From Bacillota bacterium (GTDB lineage Bacteria; Bacillota_I; Bacilli_A; RF39; UBA660), in assembly GCA_015059425.1 (NCBI GenBank), contig SVAM01000004.1, forward strand, positions 31,004 to 95,003: a stretch of 64,000 nucleotides of DNA, read 5' to 3'. Below the pieces are notes generated by a model. It was given only the letters and a program-made list of their open reading frames with translations. It did no database searches and had not been told where the DNA came from. The stretch's first letter is position 1; every line of letters starts with the position of its first letter. The translations under genes were made by a program, and so were the position numbers. Positions 1 to 8,745 of this stretch are shown here, one piece after another.

Positions 1-68
1 TGAAGCTGAAGTAATGATATATAATGTGGCAACTCAATAGTTGCTATTTTATAATAAGGAGGTTTAAT

Positions 69-617
69 ATGTCACATATAAAAAAATTATTAGGAGAAAA
101 AATTTATTTATCACCAATGAGTTTAGAAGATGCAGAAGACTTTACAAAATGGATTAATGATCGAAGTGTTAGTGATAATACACATTCTACTGCTAAAACA
201 TATAATGTTGAAACTGAAAGAGAATGGATAAAAAATATATTAGATAATAAAGAACCGACTTTTTCAATTGTTTTAAAAGAAAATGATAAACTAATTGGTA
301 ACTGCGGTTTAATGAATGTTAAAAATATTGATGGAACTGCTGAGATAGGAATAATGATTGGTGAAGAAGAGAATAGAGATAAAGGTTATGGTAGTGAAGC
401 TATAAAATTATTATTAGATTTTGGTTTTAATGTGTTAAAATTACATAATATAGATTTAAAGGTATTTGATTTTAATAAAAGAGCAATAGCTTGTTATAAA
501 AAAATAGGCTTTAAAGAGTACGGTATAAAACATGAAAGCTATTATTTAAATGGTAAATATCATAATGAAATATTACTTGAAATGTTAGAAAGTGATTATA
601 GAAATATTGAAAAATAA
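69..617 (+). CDS. GNAT-family N-acetyltransferase (RimJ/RimL-like)
   Basis: A 182-residue protein of the GNAT fold that should transfer acetyl from acetyl-CoA to an amine. The acetyl-CoA loop is visible as RDKGYGSEA near residues 100-110, after the strand pair that ends IGIMIG. The C-terminal strands (RAIACYKKIGFKEYG) are typical of ribosomal-protein or small-molecule acetyltransferases. I start at the ATG at 69, which follows a perfect AAGGAGG about 6 bp upstream; an earlier in-frame ATG at 24 has no such site. The substrate cannot be told from sequence. A terminator follows directly. Confidence 0.85.
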   Translation: MSHIKKLLGEKIYLSPMSLEDAEDFTKWINDRSVSDNTHSTAKTYNVETEREWIKNILDNKEPTFSIVLKENDKLIGNCGLMNVKNIDGTAEIGIMIGEEENRDKGYGSEAIKLLLDFGFNVLKLHNIDLKVFDFNKRAIACYKKIGFKEYGIKHESYYLNGKYHNEILLEMLESDYRNIEK

Positions 618-641
618 AGGTGTTTAGAAAACATCTTTTTT
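618..641 (+). terminator. Intrinsic terminator after the acetyltransferase gene
   Basis: AGGTGTTT pairs with AAACATCT (8 bp, one G-U) around a 3-nt loop and runs into six T. It starts directly after the stop codon. Confidence 0.75.
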
Positions 642-705
642 AAATGTTAAATTTCTTTATTTAATAATATATTTATGCTAAAATAATTATGAAAGAGGTG
701 TATGT

Positions 706-1140
706 ATGATAAAAAAATATTTAGAGGAATTTAAAACTTTTATAGCTAGAGGGAATGTACTTGATTTAGCAGTAGGAGTTATTATTGGTGGAGCTTTTTC
801 TAAAATTGTAACTAGTTTAGTAAATAATATTTTAACTCCAATAATAGGTTTAGTTTTAGGCGGAGTTGATTTTTCTAATTTAGCCATTACTTTTAGAAAC
901 GCAAGAATTGAATATGGTGCATTTATTCAAGCAATTATTGATTTTTTAATTATTGCTGCATGTATATTTATATTTGTAAAATTTATAAATGGTATTATAA
1001 ATAGAAATAAAAAAGAAGAAAAAATAGAAGTTAAAGAAGTATCTAAAAAAAGTGATGAAGTAATTTTATTAGAAGAAATAAGAGATTTACTAAAAAAAGA
1101 TATAAAAAAAACTACTAAAACTGTTAAAAAGGAAAAATAA
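706..1140 (+). CDS. mscL: Large-conductance mechanosensitive channel MscL
   Basis: A 144-residue channel that opens under membrane tension to release solutes in hypo-osmotic shock. The N-terminal signature is clear: [20 protein letters not shown] with the TM1 pore helix, then a periplasmic loop and TM2 near residues 70-95. A charged cytoplasmic helix rich in Lys and Glu ends the protein. Length is normal for the family. The ATG follows GAAAGAGGTG. The stop overlaps the miaA start by one base (TAATG), so the two genes are probably translationally coupled. Confidence 0.95.
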   Translation: MIKKYLEEFKTFIARGNVLDLAVGVIIGGAFSKIVTSLVNNILTPIIGLVLGGVDFSNLAITFRNARIEYGAFIQAIIDFLIIAACIFIFVKFINGIINRNKKEEKIEVKEVSKKSDEVILLEEIRDLLKKDIKKTTKTVKKEK

Positions 1141-1997
1141 TGATTCTTTGTGTAGTAGGCCCAACAGGGGTGGGAAAAACTAAATTAAGTGTTGCATTAG
1201 CTAAAAAATATAATGCTATTATAATTAATGCAGATGCTATGCAAGTATATAAAGGTTTAGATATAGGAACAGCTAAAATAAAAGAAAGTGAAAAAGAAAG
1301 TGTTCCTCATTTTCTATTTGATATAAAAGATGTAAAAGAAAATTATACTGTTTATGACTATCAAAAAGATGCTAGAAAAATACTTGAAGAAAATAAAGAC
1401 AAAAATATAGTTTTTGTGGGGGGAACAGGGCTTTATTTAAAGGCAGCTTTATATAATTATGTATTTAATGAAGAAGAAAATAATAATAATTATGATATGT
1501 TAACTAATGAAGAGTTATATAAATTATGTAAAGAAAAAGATGAGAATATGGATATTCATCTAAATAATCGTAAAAGGTTAATAAGGTTTTTAAATAAAGA
1601 AAAAGTTGAAAAAGAAGATTGTTTTCAAATATATGATGCTACTTTTATAGGTTTAACTACAAACAGAGAATTATTGTATGAAAGAATTAATAATCGTGTA
1701 GAAGAAATGTTTGATGAAGGCTTACTAGAAGAAGTTAAATATTTTTATGATAATAATATATATTCAAAAGCTATTAATACTGGTATAGGATATAAAGAAT
1801 TGTATAAATATTTTAATAAAGAAATTAACTTAGATGAAGCTAAAGAATTAATCAAAAAGAATAGTAGACATTATGCTAAAAGACAATATACATGGTTTAA
1901 TAATCAAATGGATGTTATTTGGTTTAATGTGGATTTTAAAAATTTTGATAACACAATTAATGAAGTAATAAATTATATTGATAACAATAAAATTTAA
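1140..1997 (+). CDS. miaA: tRNA dimethylallyltransferase MiaA
   Basis: Adds the isopentenyl group to A37 of tRNAs that read UNN codons. The P-loop GPTGVGKT is at residues 7-14, the DMAPP/tRNA-site motif INADAMQVYKGLDIGTAK follows, and GGTGLYLKAAL is near residue 95. The TGIGYKEL and RHYAKRQYTWF motifs of the tRNA-binding part are present. At 285 residues it is slightly shorter than usual. It overlaps mscL by one base and is followed by cca, so this is a tRNA-maturation run. Confidence 0.95.
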   Translation: MILCVVGPTGVGKTKLSVALAKKYNAIIINADAMQVYKGLDIGTAKIKESEKESVPHFLFDIKDVKENYTVYDYQKDARKILEENKDKNIVFVGGTGLYLKAALYNYVFNEEENNNNYDMLTNEELYKLCKEKDENMDIHLNNRKRLIRFLNKEKVEKEDCFQIYDATFIGLTTNRELLYERINNRVEEMFDEGLLEEVKYFYDNNIYSKAINTGIGYKELYKYFNKEINLDEAKELIKKNSRHYAKRQYTWFNNQMDVIWFNVDFKNFDNTINEVINYIDNNKI

Positions 1998-2007
1998 AGG
2001 TGATATT

Positions 2008-3090
2008 TTGAATAAGGTAATAAAAAACGTTTTAATAAAAATAGAGAATAGTGGGTATGAAGCATACTTAATAGGTGGGTATGTTAGAGATCTCTTAGTT
2101 GGAAAATCTTCATACGATATAGATATATGTACAAATGCTACACCTAGAGAATTATTAACAATATTTCCAAATAGCAATACAAAAAATTTAGGTGGAATAG
2201 ATTTTAAGATTAAAGAATATCATTTTGAAATAACTACTTATCGTGAAGAAATAAAATATAAAAATAGAAAACCTATTGAATATAATTATATAAATAGCTT
2301 AATTGAAGACTTAAAAAGAAGAGATTTTACTATAAATGCAATATGCATGAATAGTAAAGGTGAAATAATAGATCTATTAGATGGGACAAAAGATATAAGT
2401 GATTTAAAAGTACGAATGATAGGAGATATAAATACTAAAATAAAAGAAGATCCTCTTCGTATTCTAAGAGCTATACGTATTGCAACTACATTAAATTTTT
2501 CGTTAGATCATATATTATATAAAGAAATACAAGCAAATAAAAAAGAAGTTTTAAAATTATCTAATACTAGATTAAAAGAAGAATTAGATAAAATATTACT
2601 ATCAGATAATGCAAAAAGAGGTTTAAAATTATTAGAAGACTTAGGAATTAATAAACTTTTAAAAATTAGTAATTATAATGATTTGATATTAATAAAAAAT
2701 CTAGATGCAATGTATGCTCAAATATCTATTATGTATGAATTGCCTTTTTCGAAAGAAGAAAAGAATAATATAGAAATTATTAGAAAATTAATAGATAAAA
2801 AAGTAATTACAAAGGAAGACTTATATAAATATGGATTATATTTATGTGGGATTGGTGCTGAATTATTAAATTTTAATAAAAAAGAATTAACCAAAATGTA
2901 TAAAGAATTATCAATACATGATAAAAGTGAGATAAATATTAAAGCAGAAGAAATACATAATACTTTAAATATTGATTATAAAGAAATAAATAGTATAATG
3001 AAAGATGTAGAAAAAAGCATTATAAAAGGTTATTTAAAGAATAAAAAAACAGATATTATTAAATATATTAAAGATAAAAGAAAAGAGTGA
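2008..3090 (+). CDS. cca: CCA tRNA nucleotidyltransferase (class II)
   Basis: Adds or repairs the 3' CCA of tRNAs. The head domain shows GGYVRDLL, the DxD metal site in SYDIDICTNA, RRDFTINAI, and EDPLRILRAIR in the neck. The C-terminal body is helical and poorly conserved, as usual. I start at the TTG at 2008 because AAAGGTGAT lies about 6 bp upstream. An in-frame TTG at 1978 lies inside miaA and has no ribosome site. 360 residues. Whether it adds CCA alone or only part of it cannot be decided here. Confidence 0.92.
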   Translation: MNKVIKNVLIKIENSGYEAYLIGGYVRDLLVGKSSYDIDICTNATPRELLTIFPNSNTKNLGGIDFKIKEYHFEITTYREEIKYKNRKPIEYNYINSLIEDLKRRDFTINAICMNSKGEIIDLLDGTKDISDLKVRMIGDINTKIKEDPLRILRAIRIATTLNFSLDHILYKEIQANKKEVLKLSNTRLKEELDKILLSDNAKRGLKLLEDLGINKLLKISNYNDLILIKNLDAMYAQISIMYELPFSKEEKNNIEIIRKLIDKKVITKEDLYKYGLYLCGIGAELLNFNKKELTKMYKELSIHDKSEINIKAEEIHNTLNIDYKEINSIMKDVEKSIIKGYLKNKKTDIIKYIKDKRKE

Positions 3091-3095
3091 TTATA

Positions 3096-3731
3096 ATGGA
3101 TAAAACAATGTTTAAAAGTAAGAAATATGTTACTAATAGTATATTTATAAAAAAAGCATTATCTTTAAAATTAACTTTAGAAGAATTTTTAATGTTAACA
3201 TATTTTGATAATGATTTAAATAATTATTTAAATATTGAATTACTTAGTCAAAACATTGGTTTGTCTATTGAAGAATCTTACAAAATATTTAATAATTTAT
3301 TATCAAAAAAACTTATAACAATTGAAACAGATAAAGATATTGAAGGCAGAATGATAGAAAAAGTAAATTTAGATAATTTTTATGAAATGATATATGAAGA
3401 AAAAGAAATAGAAAAAAAAGCAGAACAAAAAACAGACATATATCATATATTCGAAACAGAATTTGGAAGAACTATAACAAGTATGGAATACGAAATAATA
3501 AATGCTTGGTTAGAAAAAAGTTATAGTGAGGAAATGATTATTGGAGCTTTAAAAGAAGCAGTATATAATGGAGTAAATAATTTACGATATATTGATAAAA
3601 TACTTTATGAATGGAATAAAAAAGGTTTAAAAAACATGAATGATGTGAATAATCATTTAATTAATAAAGAAGAACCAAAAGAAAGAAAAGAATTATTTGA
3701 TTATAATTGGTTAGAAGATATAGATGAATAG
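3096..3731 (+). CDS. dnaD: DnaD-domain replication initiation protein
   Basis: A 211-residue DnaD-type protein that helps load the replicative helicase at origins and restart sites. The N-terminal winged helix (TLEEFLMLTYFDND) is followed by a charged linker. The C-terminal DnaD/DnaB2 domain starts near residue 120 (IYHIFETEFGRTITSMEYEII) and ends with the YIDKILYEW motif. ATG at 3096 is preferred over the in-frame GTG at 3087. It overlaps nth by 8 bp, the usual dnaD-nth pairing in Bacillota. Confidence 0.9.
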   Translation: MDKTMFKSKKYVTNSIFIKKALSLKLTLEEFLMLTYFDNDLNNYLNIELLSQNIGLSIEESYKIFNNLLSKKLITIETDKDIEGRMIEKVNLDNFYEMIYEEKEIEKKAEQKTDIYHIFETEFGRTITSMEYEIINAWLEKSYSEEMIIGALKEAVYNGVNNLRYIDKILYEWNKKGLKNMNDVNNHLINKEEPKERKELFDYNWLEDIDE

Positions 3732-4347
3732 TGAATATATAATTAAAGAGCTAGATAATATATTTCCTGATGCTAGATGTGAGTTATATTATGAAAAGGA
3801 TTATGAACTTTTAATAGCAACAGTACTTAGTGCACAGTGTACTGATAAGAGGGTTAATATTGTTACAAAAGAATTGTTTGGTAAGTATAATCTTTATGAT
3901 TTAAAAAATATTTCTATAAAAGAAATAGAAAATATTATAAGAACATGTGGCTCATATACTAAAAAAGCTTATTATATCAAGACTATAGCAAATAAATTGT
4001 TAAATGATTATAATGGTAAAGTACCAAATAATCGTGAATATCTAGAAAGTCTACCTGGAGTGGGTAGAAAGACATGTAATGTAGTTTTATCAAATTTATA
4101 TAATGTACCAACTATCGCTGTAGATACTCATGTTAGTAGAGTATCAGTAAGACTTGGTTTAGCTAAAAAAGAAGATAATGTTTTTACTATTGAAAAGAAG
4201 TTAATGAAAAAATTTCCTAAAGATAAGTGGAGTAGAATTCATCATCAATTAGTATTATTTGGAAGATATAATTGTACTGCTAGAAAACCAAAATGTAATA
4301 ATTGTCCATTTATAAACAAATGTAAAGAATACAAAAAATACTCATAA
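3724..4347 (+). CDS. nth: Endonuclease III (DNA glycosylase/AP lyase)
   Basis: Base-excision repair enzyme that removes oxidised pyrimidines and cleaves the abasic site. The helix-hairpin-helix LPGVGRKTCNVV carries the catalytic Lys, and VDTHVSRV carries the catalytic Asp. The C-terminus has the 4Fe-4S ligand spacing C-x6-C-x2-C-x5-C (CTARKPKC, NNC, PFINKC). 207 residues, full length. The start overlaps the end of dnaD. A convergent gene follows, with a shared terminator. Confidence 0.95.
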   Translation: MNSEYIIKELDNIFPDARCELYYEKDYELLIATVLSAQCTDKRVNIVTKELFGKYNLYDLKNISIKEIENIIRTCGSYTKKAYYIKTIANKLLNDYNGKVPNNREYLESLPGVGRKTCNVVLSNLYNVPTIAVDTHVSRVSVRLGLAKKEDNVFTIEKKLMKKFPKDKWSRIHHQLVLFGRYNCTARKPKCNNCPFINKCKEYKKYS

Positions 4348-4358
4348 TGAGTATTTTT
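4334..4358. terminator. Bidirectional terminator between nth and the reverse gene
   Basis: AAAAATACTCA pairs with TGAGTATTTTT (11 bp) around a 3-nt loop. A and T runs are part of the stem on both sides, so it can stop transcription from either strand. It overlaps the stop codons of both genes. Confidence 0.8.
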
Positions 4359-4884
4359 ACATTGACCTAATATTTTGTTCTTTAAGTAGATTTTCAAAAT
4401 CTTTAGAATTATTTACACTATTAATTAATTCGCCATTTTTAAAATAAAGAATTACTGGAATATTATTGATATAATTATTTCCAATCTTAAGCTCTTTTGC
4501 AATTTCTTCTTTATAGTTTTTATTTTTATCTTTTATATTTGTAATATTTATAAAGTAGAAATTATTTTGTAAATCATAATTATCTATTATTGGTTTTAAA
4601 TTTTTTTCTAAATTATAAACTTTTTTATCTTGGGTATAACTTATATAAACAAAATAATAATTTGGAGTTTCTGATAAAACAGAATCTATAGCATTTATAT
4701 CAGTTATTTCTAAATTAATAGTGTTATTACTCATTAAATAACTATTTAAATATTTTTCTTGTTCTTTAACTTGATGCCATTTATTGATATATAGAATTAT
4801 AAAAATAATTCCTAGTACAACACCAAAGCCTAATAAATAATTTTTATAATAAATGGCTTTGTTTTTATATTTAGCTTTTGACAT
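4357..4884 (-). CDS. Membrane-anchored thioredoxin-fold protein without CxxC
   Basis: About 175 residues. One membrane helix lies near residues 17-37 (YLLGFGVVLGIIFIILYI), followed by an extracytoplasmic domain. The order of strands, with NYYFVYISY, FYFINITN and NNIPVILYFKNGEL, reads like a thioredoxin fold including a cis-Pro-type NIPV segment. The place of the CxxC holds no cysteines, so it is probably not a redox enzyme. I start at the ATG at 4884 after GAAAGGAT; in-frame ATGs further upstream lack a good site. Compare the CPWC protein at 23380. The function is unknown. Confidence 0.6.
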   Translation of the reverse strand: MSKAKYKNKAIYYKNYLLGFGVVLGIIFIILYINKWHQVKEQEKYLNSYLMSNNTINLEITDINAIDSVLSETPNYYFVYISYTQDKKVYNLEKNLKPIIDNYDLQNNFYFINITNIKDKNKNYKEEIAKELKIGNNYINNIPVILYFKNGELINSVNNSKDFENLLKEQNIRSM

Positions 4885-4961
4885 ATAACCATATCCTTTC
4901 ATAAAATATTTTAACATATAATAATTATATTTGCAAACTAGATACTATATACATTTACATC

Positions 4962-4992
4962 AAAAAAAGATAATACTAATTTGTATTATCTT
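4962..4992 (-). terminator. Terminator of ftsK
   Basis: AAGATAATAC pairs with GTATTATCTT (10 bp) around a 6-nt loop. On the reverse strand it ends in seven T. The stem includes the ftsK stop codon. Confidence 0.8.
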
Positions 4993-7219
4993 CAAGTTTA
5001 ACTAAAACTTCACGAGGTTTAGAACCGTTTTGAGGTCCTACAATACCACGTTCTTCTAATAAGTCTACAACTCGAGCTGCTCTATTATATCCTAATCTAA
5101 ATCTTCTTTGTAATAAAGAAGTACTAACTTTGCCGGTTTGGATAGCAAATTCAACTATTTCATTATATAAAGGATCATCATATTCTTCTTTTTCATTTGG
5201 AAGTCCATGAATACCGGCACCAGTAGCATTTAAGTTTTCCATAGCTTCATCATATCTCGCACTTTGTTGTTTACAAGTATAATCTATAATTCTTTTTATT
5301 TCGTTATCATCAATAAAACAACCTTGAATACGTGTAGGAACATTTTCACCCATAGGTAAATATAACATATCACCTTTACCTAAAAGTTTTTCAGCACCAC
5401 TGGCATCAAGAATAGTACGAGAATCTATATTTGATGCTACAGCAAATGCTATACGTGATGGAATGTTTGCTTTAACAACCCCTGTAATAACATCTGTAGA
5501 AGGTCTTTGAGTAGCAACAATTAAATGTATACCAGCCGCTCTAGCCATTTGGGTAATTCTCATTATAGAATCTTCAACTTCTTTAGAAGCTACAAGCATT
5601 AAGTCTGCTAACTCATCGATTATTGCTACGATATAAGTCATACGTGGTATTTTAGTATCATTATTTTTATTTTCTTTATCAACCCAATCATTATATCCAC
5701 TTATATTTTTAACATTTTTATCACTAAATAAATCATAACGTTTTTCCATTTCCTCAACTAATTTTTGAAGAGCTATACTAGCTTTTTTCGGATCGCTAAC
5801 TACTGGACATAGAAGGTGAGGAATACCATTATAATTAGATAACTCAACTTTTTTAGGGTCTACTAATATGAGTTTAACTTCATCAGGTTTGTAACGCATA
5901 AGTATTGAACAAATAATAGTGTTAGTACAAACTGATTTACCAGAACCAGTAGAACCTGCAATTAAAAGATGAGGCATTTTAGATAAATCAGCTAACTGTG
6001 GCCTACCCATAATATCTTTACCTAAAGCAACTAATATTTTAGCATTATTTGAATTCTTATCTTGCATTGTTAAAACTTCTTTAAATTTAACCATACTTAT
6101 TGATGGATTAGGTATTTCAACTCCAATAGTACTTTTTCCTGGAATAGGAGCTTGTATTCTGACATCTTTAGCAGCTAAAGCTAAAGCTATCTCTTTATTA
6201 ATACCTACAATACGGCTAACTTTTGTACCACTAGGTACTTTAACTTCATATTGAGTTACGGCAGGTCCAATATGAATTTCTACAACTTGACCATTTATTT
6301 GGAAATCTCTTAAAACTCTTTCTAAATTTTCTTTATTACTCCTAATATAATTATTTGAATTATTTTTCTTAATTTCTTTAACATCATCTAAAAGAGATAA
6401 AGGTGGTAAAGTATAGCTTGAATTAACTTCTATATTATCTTTACGAGGCATTTCTAAACTTTCTGTTTGAGGTTGTTCTTTTAAATTTTTAAGTTGATCC
6501 ATACTAGTTATTATAATTTTATCATCTTTAGGTTGCAATTCTTCTTCATCATTATAATCAAAAACTTTAACTTCTGATTTCTTTTCTTCTTTATTATCAT
6601 TCTCTTCTGAATTATTATTTTTAAGAGATTTAATAAATGATTTAATAGCTTTTAAAACATCTGCAAGTGTTATATTAAATAATAGAATTAAACCAAATAT
6701 TGTAAATATTACACATACTATTTTGGAACCAGTAAGGCCAAATAGAGAACTGAATGCTATAGCAAGTAAAGAACCAATCATTCCGCCACCAATTTCAATT
6801 GATGTATCACCACTAGTAAATAAAGCAGTGTTACTTCCTATTGTGGAAATTCGCTCCATATATTGATCAACAGTAGACTGGAATATATCACCGGCGCCTT
6901 TACATTGTTCTATAAAACCAAAATGACTAGCTACTAGTATAATCAGTATTAAAACATATAAACCTATAAGTCTTTGACTTAAAAATTTAGGAAGTTTTCT
7001 TTTAAATAACATATATGCCCCTAAAAATAGCATGAGTAATAAAAGAAATATCCAAGCCCATCCACCAACTAAAAACATTGCAAATTTCTTAATTATTGAA
7101 CCTACCGGACCAAATCCGAAACCTATTAATCCTATTAATATTAAAATAAGGCCTGTAAGTTCTACACTATATTCTATATTTTGTTTTTCACTTGATTTTG
7201 ATTTTTTCTTCTTTGCCAT
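4976..7219 (-). CDS. ftsK: DNA translocase FtsK/SpoIIIE
   Basis: Septal DNA pump that clears chromosome from the division plane. The N-terminal 190 residues hold about four or five membrane helices. An acidic, Asn-rich linker follows. The motor has Walker A AGSTGSGKSV and Walker B VAIIDELADLM, and RPSTDVITGVVKANIPSRIAF is typical of the family. The C-terminal gamma winged helix (LLQRRFRLGYNRAARVVDLLE) reads orientation sequences. 747 residues, full length. The start follows GGTGAATAAAA. It is divergent from ftsY. Confidence 0.95.
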   Translation of the reverse strand: MAKKKKSKSSEKQNIEYSVELTGLILILIGLIGFGFGPVGSIIKKFAMFLVGGWAWIFLLLLMLFLGAYMLFKRKLPKFLSQRLIGLYVLILIILVASHFGFIEQCKGAGDIFQSTVDQYMERISTIGSNTALFTSGDTSIEIGGGMIGSLLAIAFSSLFGLTGSKIVCVIFTIFGLILLFNITLADVLKAIKSFIKSLKNNNSEENDNKEEKKSEVKVFDYNDEEELQPKDDKIIITSMDQLKNLKEQPQTESLEMPRKDNIEVNSSYTLPPLSLLDDVKEIKKNNSNNYIRSNKENLERVLRDFQINGQVVEIHIGPAVTQYEVKVPSGTKVSRIVGINKEIALALAAKDVRIQAPIPGKSTIGVEIPNPSISMVKFKEVLTMQDKNSNNAKILVALGKDIMGRPQLADLSKMPHLLIAGSTGSGKSVCTNTIICSILMRYKPDEVKLILVDPKKVELSNYNGIPHLLCPVVSDPKKASIALQKLVEEMEKRYDLFSDKNVKNISGYNDWVDKENKNNDTKIPRMTYIVAIIDELADLMLVASKEVEDSIMRITQMARAAGIHLIVATQRPSTDVITGVVKANIPSRIAFAVASNIDSRTILDASGAEKLLGKGDMLYLPMGENVPTRIQGCFIDDNEIKRIIDYTCKQQSARYDEAMENLNATGAGIHGLPNEKEEYDDPLYNEIVEFAIQTGKVSTSLLQRRFRLGYNRAARVVDLLEERGIVGPQNGSKPREVLVKLEDNTN

Positions 7220-7337
7220 TTTTATTCACCATAATAATTATAACTTAAAGAAGTATTTAATGCAAACCATTATTTGACAAAAACTAAGATATAAACTAAT
7301 AAAAAACTAATAATTTCTTTAATAATTTAGAAAATTA

Positions 7338-7346
7338 TGATATTAT
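7338..7346 (+). promoter_or_regulatory. Possible extended -10 promoter for ftsY
   Basis: TGATATTAT (TG-N-TATTAT) lies about 25 bp before the ftsY start, with no clear -35. The 150-bp gap between divergent ftsK and ftsY also holds a TTGACA at 7273. Confidence 0.4.
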
Positions 7347-7371
7347 TTACTTACATTAAAGGAGAATTTAT

Positions 7372-8367
7372 ATGGGATTATTTGACAAATTTAAAAAAAC
7401 TTTTACTAAAAAAGTAGCAATAGAAGAAAATAAAGAATTAGATGCATATGACAAAGGACTTGAAAAAACAAGAAATGAATTTGTAAATGAATTAAGTATT
7501 TTAGGGCATAAATATACAAAAGTAAGTGATGAATATTTTGAAGAATTAGAAAGTATTCTTATTATGGCAGATATTGGGGTTAATACTGTTATGAAATTTA
7601 TAGACGAGTTAAGAAGTAGAGTAAAAAAAGAAAACATCACTGATACTAAGTATTTACAAGAAGTCATAGTAGATGAATTATTTATTATCTATGTAAACGG
7701 TGAATCATTAAGTGATAAAATAAATATTAATTATGATGGCCCAACTGTAATATTAATGGTTGGAGTAAATGGTGTAGGGAAAACTACTACTATCGGAAAA
7801 CTTGCTTATAAGTATAAAAGTGAAGGTAAAAAAGTTATGCTTATTGCAGGTGATACTTTTAGAGCAGGGGCTGTTCCTCAATTAGAAGAGTGGGCAAATC
7901 GTACTAATTCATTATTTTATGGTAAAGAAAATACAGATCCAGCAGGTGTAATATATGATGGTTTAATTAAAGCTAAAGAAGAAAACGTTGATATAGTCTT
8001 AGTAGATACTGCAGGAAGATTACAAAATAAAACAAATTTAATGAAAGAATTAGAAAAAATCAATAAAGTAATTGGAACTCACATACCTAATGCTCCTCAT
8101 GAAACATTATTAGTAATTGATGCTGCAACAGGACAAAACGGTATATTACAAGCAGAAGCTTTTAAAGAGATTACTAACATTACAGGGATAGTACTTACTA
8201 AACTTGATGGAACAGCAAAGGGTGGAATAGTTTTAGCTATAAAAGAAAGTGTTAATATTCCAGTTAAGTTTATTGGTTTAGGTGAAGGAATGGAAGATTT
8301 AAAAACATTTGATATAGAGAGTTATATATATGGTTTATTTAAGGATATGATTAACGATGGAAAATAG
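7372..8367 (+). CDS. ftsY: Signal recognition particle receptor FtsY
   Basis: GTPase that docks SRP-ribosome complexes at the membrane. A short charged N-terminus is followed by the N domain and the G domain with GVNGVGKTTT, DTFRAGAVPQLEEW, DTAGR and TKLDGTAKGG. 331 residues, without the long acidic A domain of E. coli. ATG follows AAAGGAG. The end overlaps ylxM by 11 bp. In most Bacillota ftsY-ylxM is followed by ffh; here pyk follows. Confidence 0.95.
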   Translation: MGLFDKFKKTFTKKVAIEENKELDAYDKGLEKTRNEFVNELSILGHKYTKVSDEYFEELESILIMADIGVNTVMKFIDELRSRVKKENITDTKYLQEVIVDELFIIYVNGESLSDKININYDGPTVILMVGVNGVGKTTTIGKLAYKYKSEGKKVMLIAGDTFRAGAVPQLEEWANRTNSLFYGKENTDPAGVIYDGLIKAKEENVDIVLVDTAGRLQNKTNLMKELEKINKVIGTHIPNAPHETLLVIDAATGQNGILQAEAFKEITNITGIVLTKLDGTAKGGIVLAIKESVNIPVKFIGLGEGMEDLKTFDIESYIYGLFKDMINDGK

Positions 8368-8662
8368 AGAATATTTAAATAGTTTATTTGATATATATAA
8401 AGAATTATTAACAAGTATAGAACAAGAAACATTTATAAATTATTATGAAGAAGATTTATCTTTAAGTGAAATTGCAGAAATAAGAAAAGTTTCAAAAAGT
8501 AGTGTTGGTAAAACTTTAACAACTGCTGAAGAAAAATTAAAAGAATATGAAAAGATTTTAAAAGTATATACTACAAAAGAAAGATTAGCAAATATATTAG
8601 AATTAAATGACACAAGTCAGATAAAAGATAATATAAAAAAAATAATTGAAGAAAAGTTTTAA
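8357..8662 (+). CDS. ylxM: YlxM/UPF0122 family DNA-binding protein
   Basis: A 101-residue sigma-like helix-turn-helix protein. The pattern FINYYEEDLSLSEIAEIRKVSKSSVGKTL is the family's HTH, followed by an acidic helix. Family members are encoded with SRP genes and are thought to influence that pathway. It overlaps the end of ftsY, so the two are probably coupled. No ffh follows. Confidence 0.88.
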   Translation: MENREYLNSLFDIYKELLTSIEQETFINYYEEDLSLSEIAEIRKVSKSSVGKTLTTAEEKLKEYEKILKVYTTKERLANILELNDTSQIKDNIKKIIEEKF

Positions 8663-8691
8663 ATAATTAAATTTAGGGCTTTTCTTTTTTT
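8651..8691 (+). terminator. Probable terminator after ylxM
   Basis: GAAAAG pairs with CTTTTC, with further weak AT pairing inside, and seven T follow. The stem begins within the last codons of ylxM. Confidence 0.5.
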
Positions 8692-8745
8692 ATATTTTGT
8701 AGTAAAATCAAAATCTATGTCTTTTTTTGAAAGGGAAAATAAAAA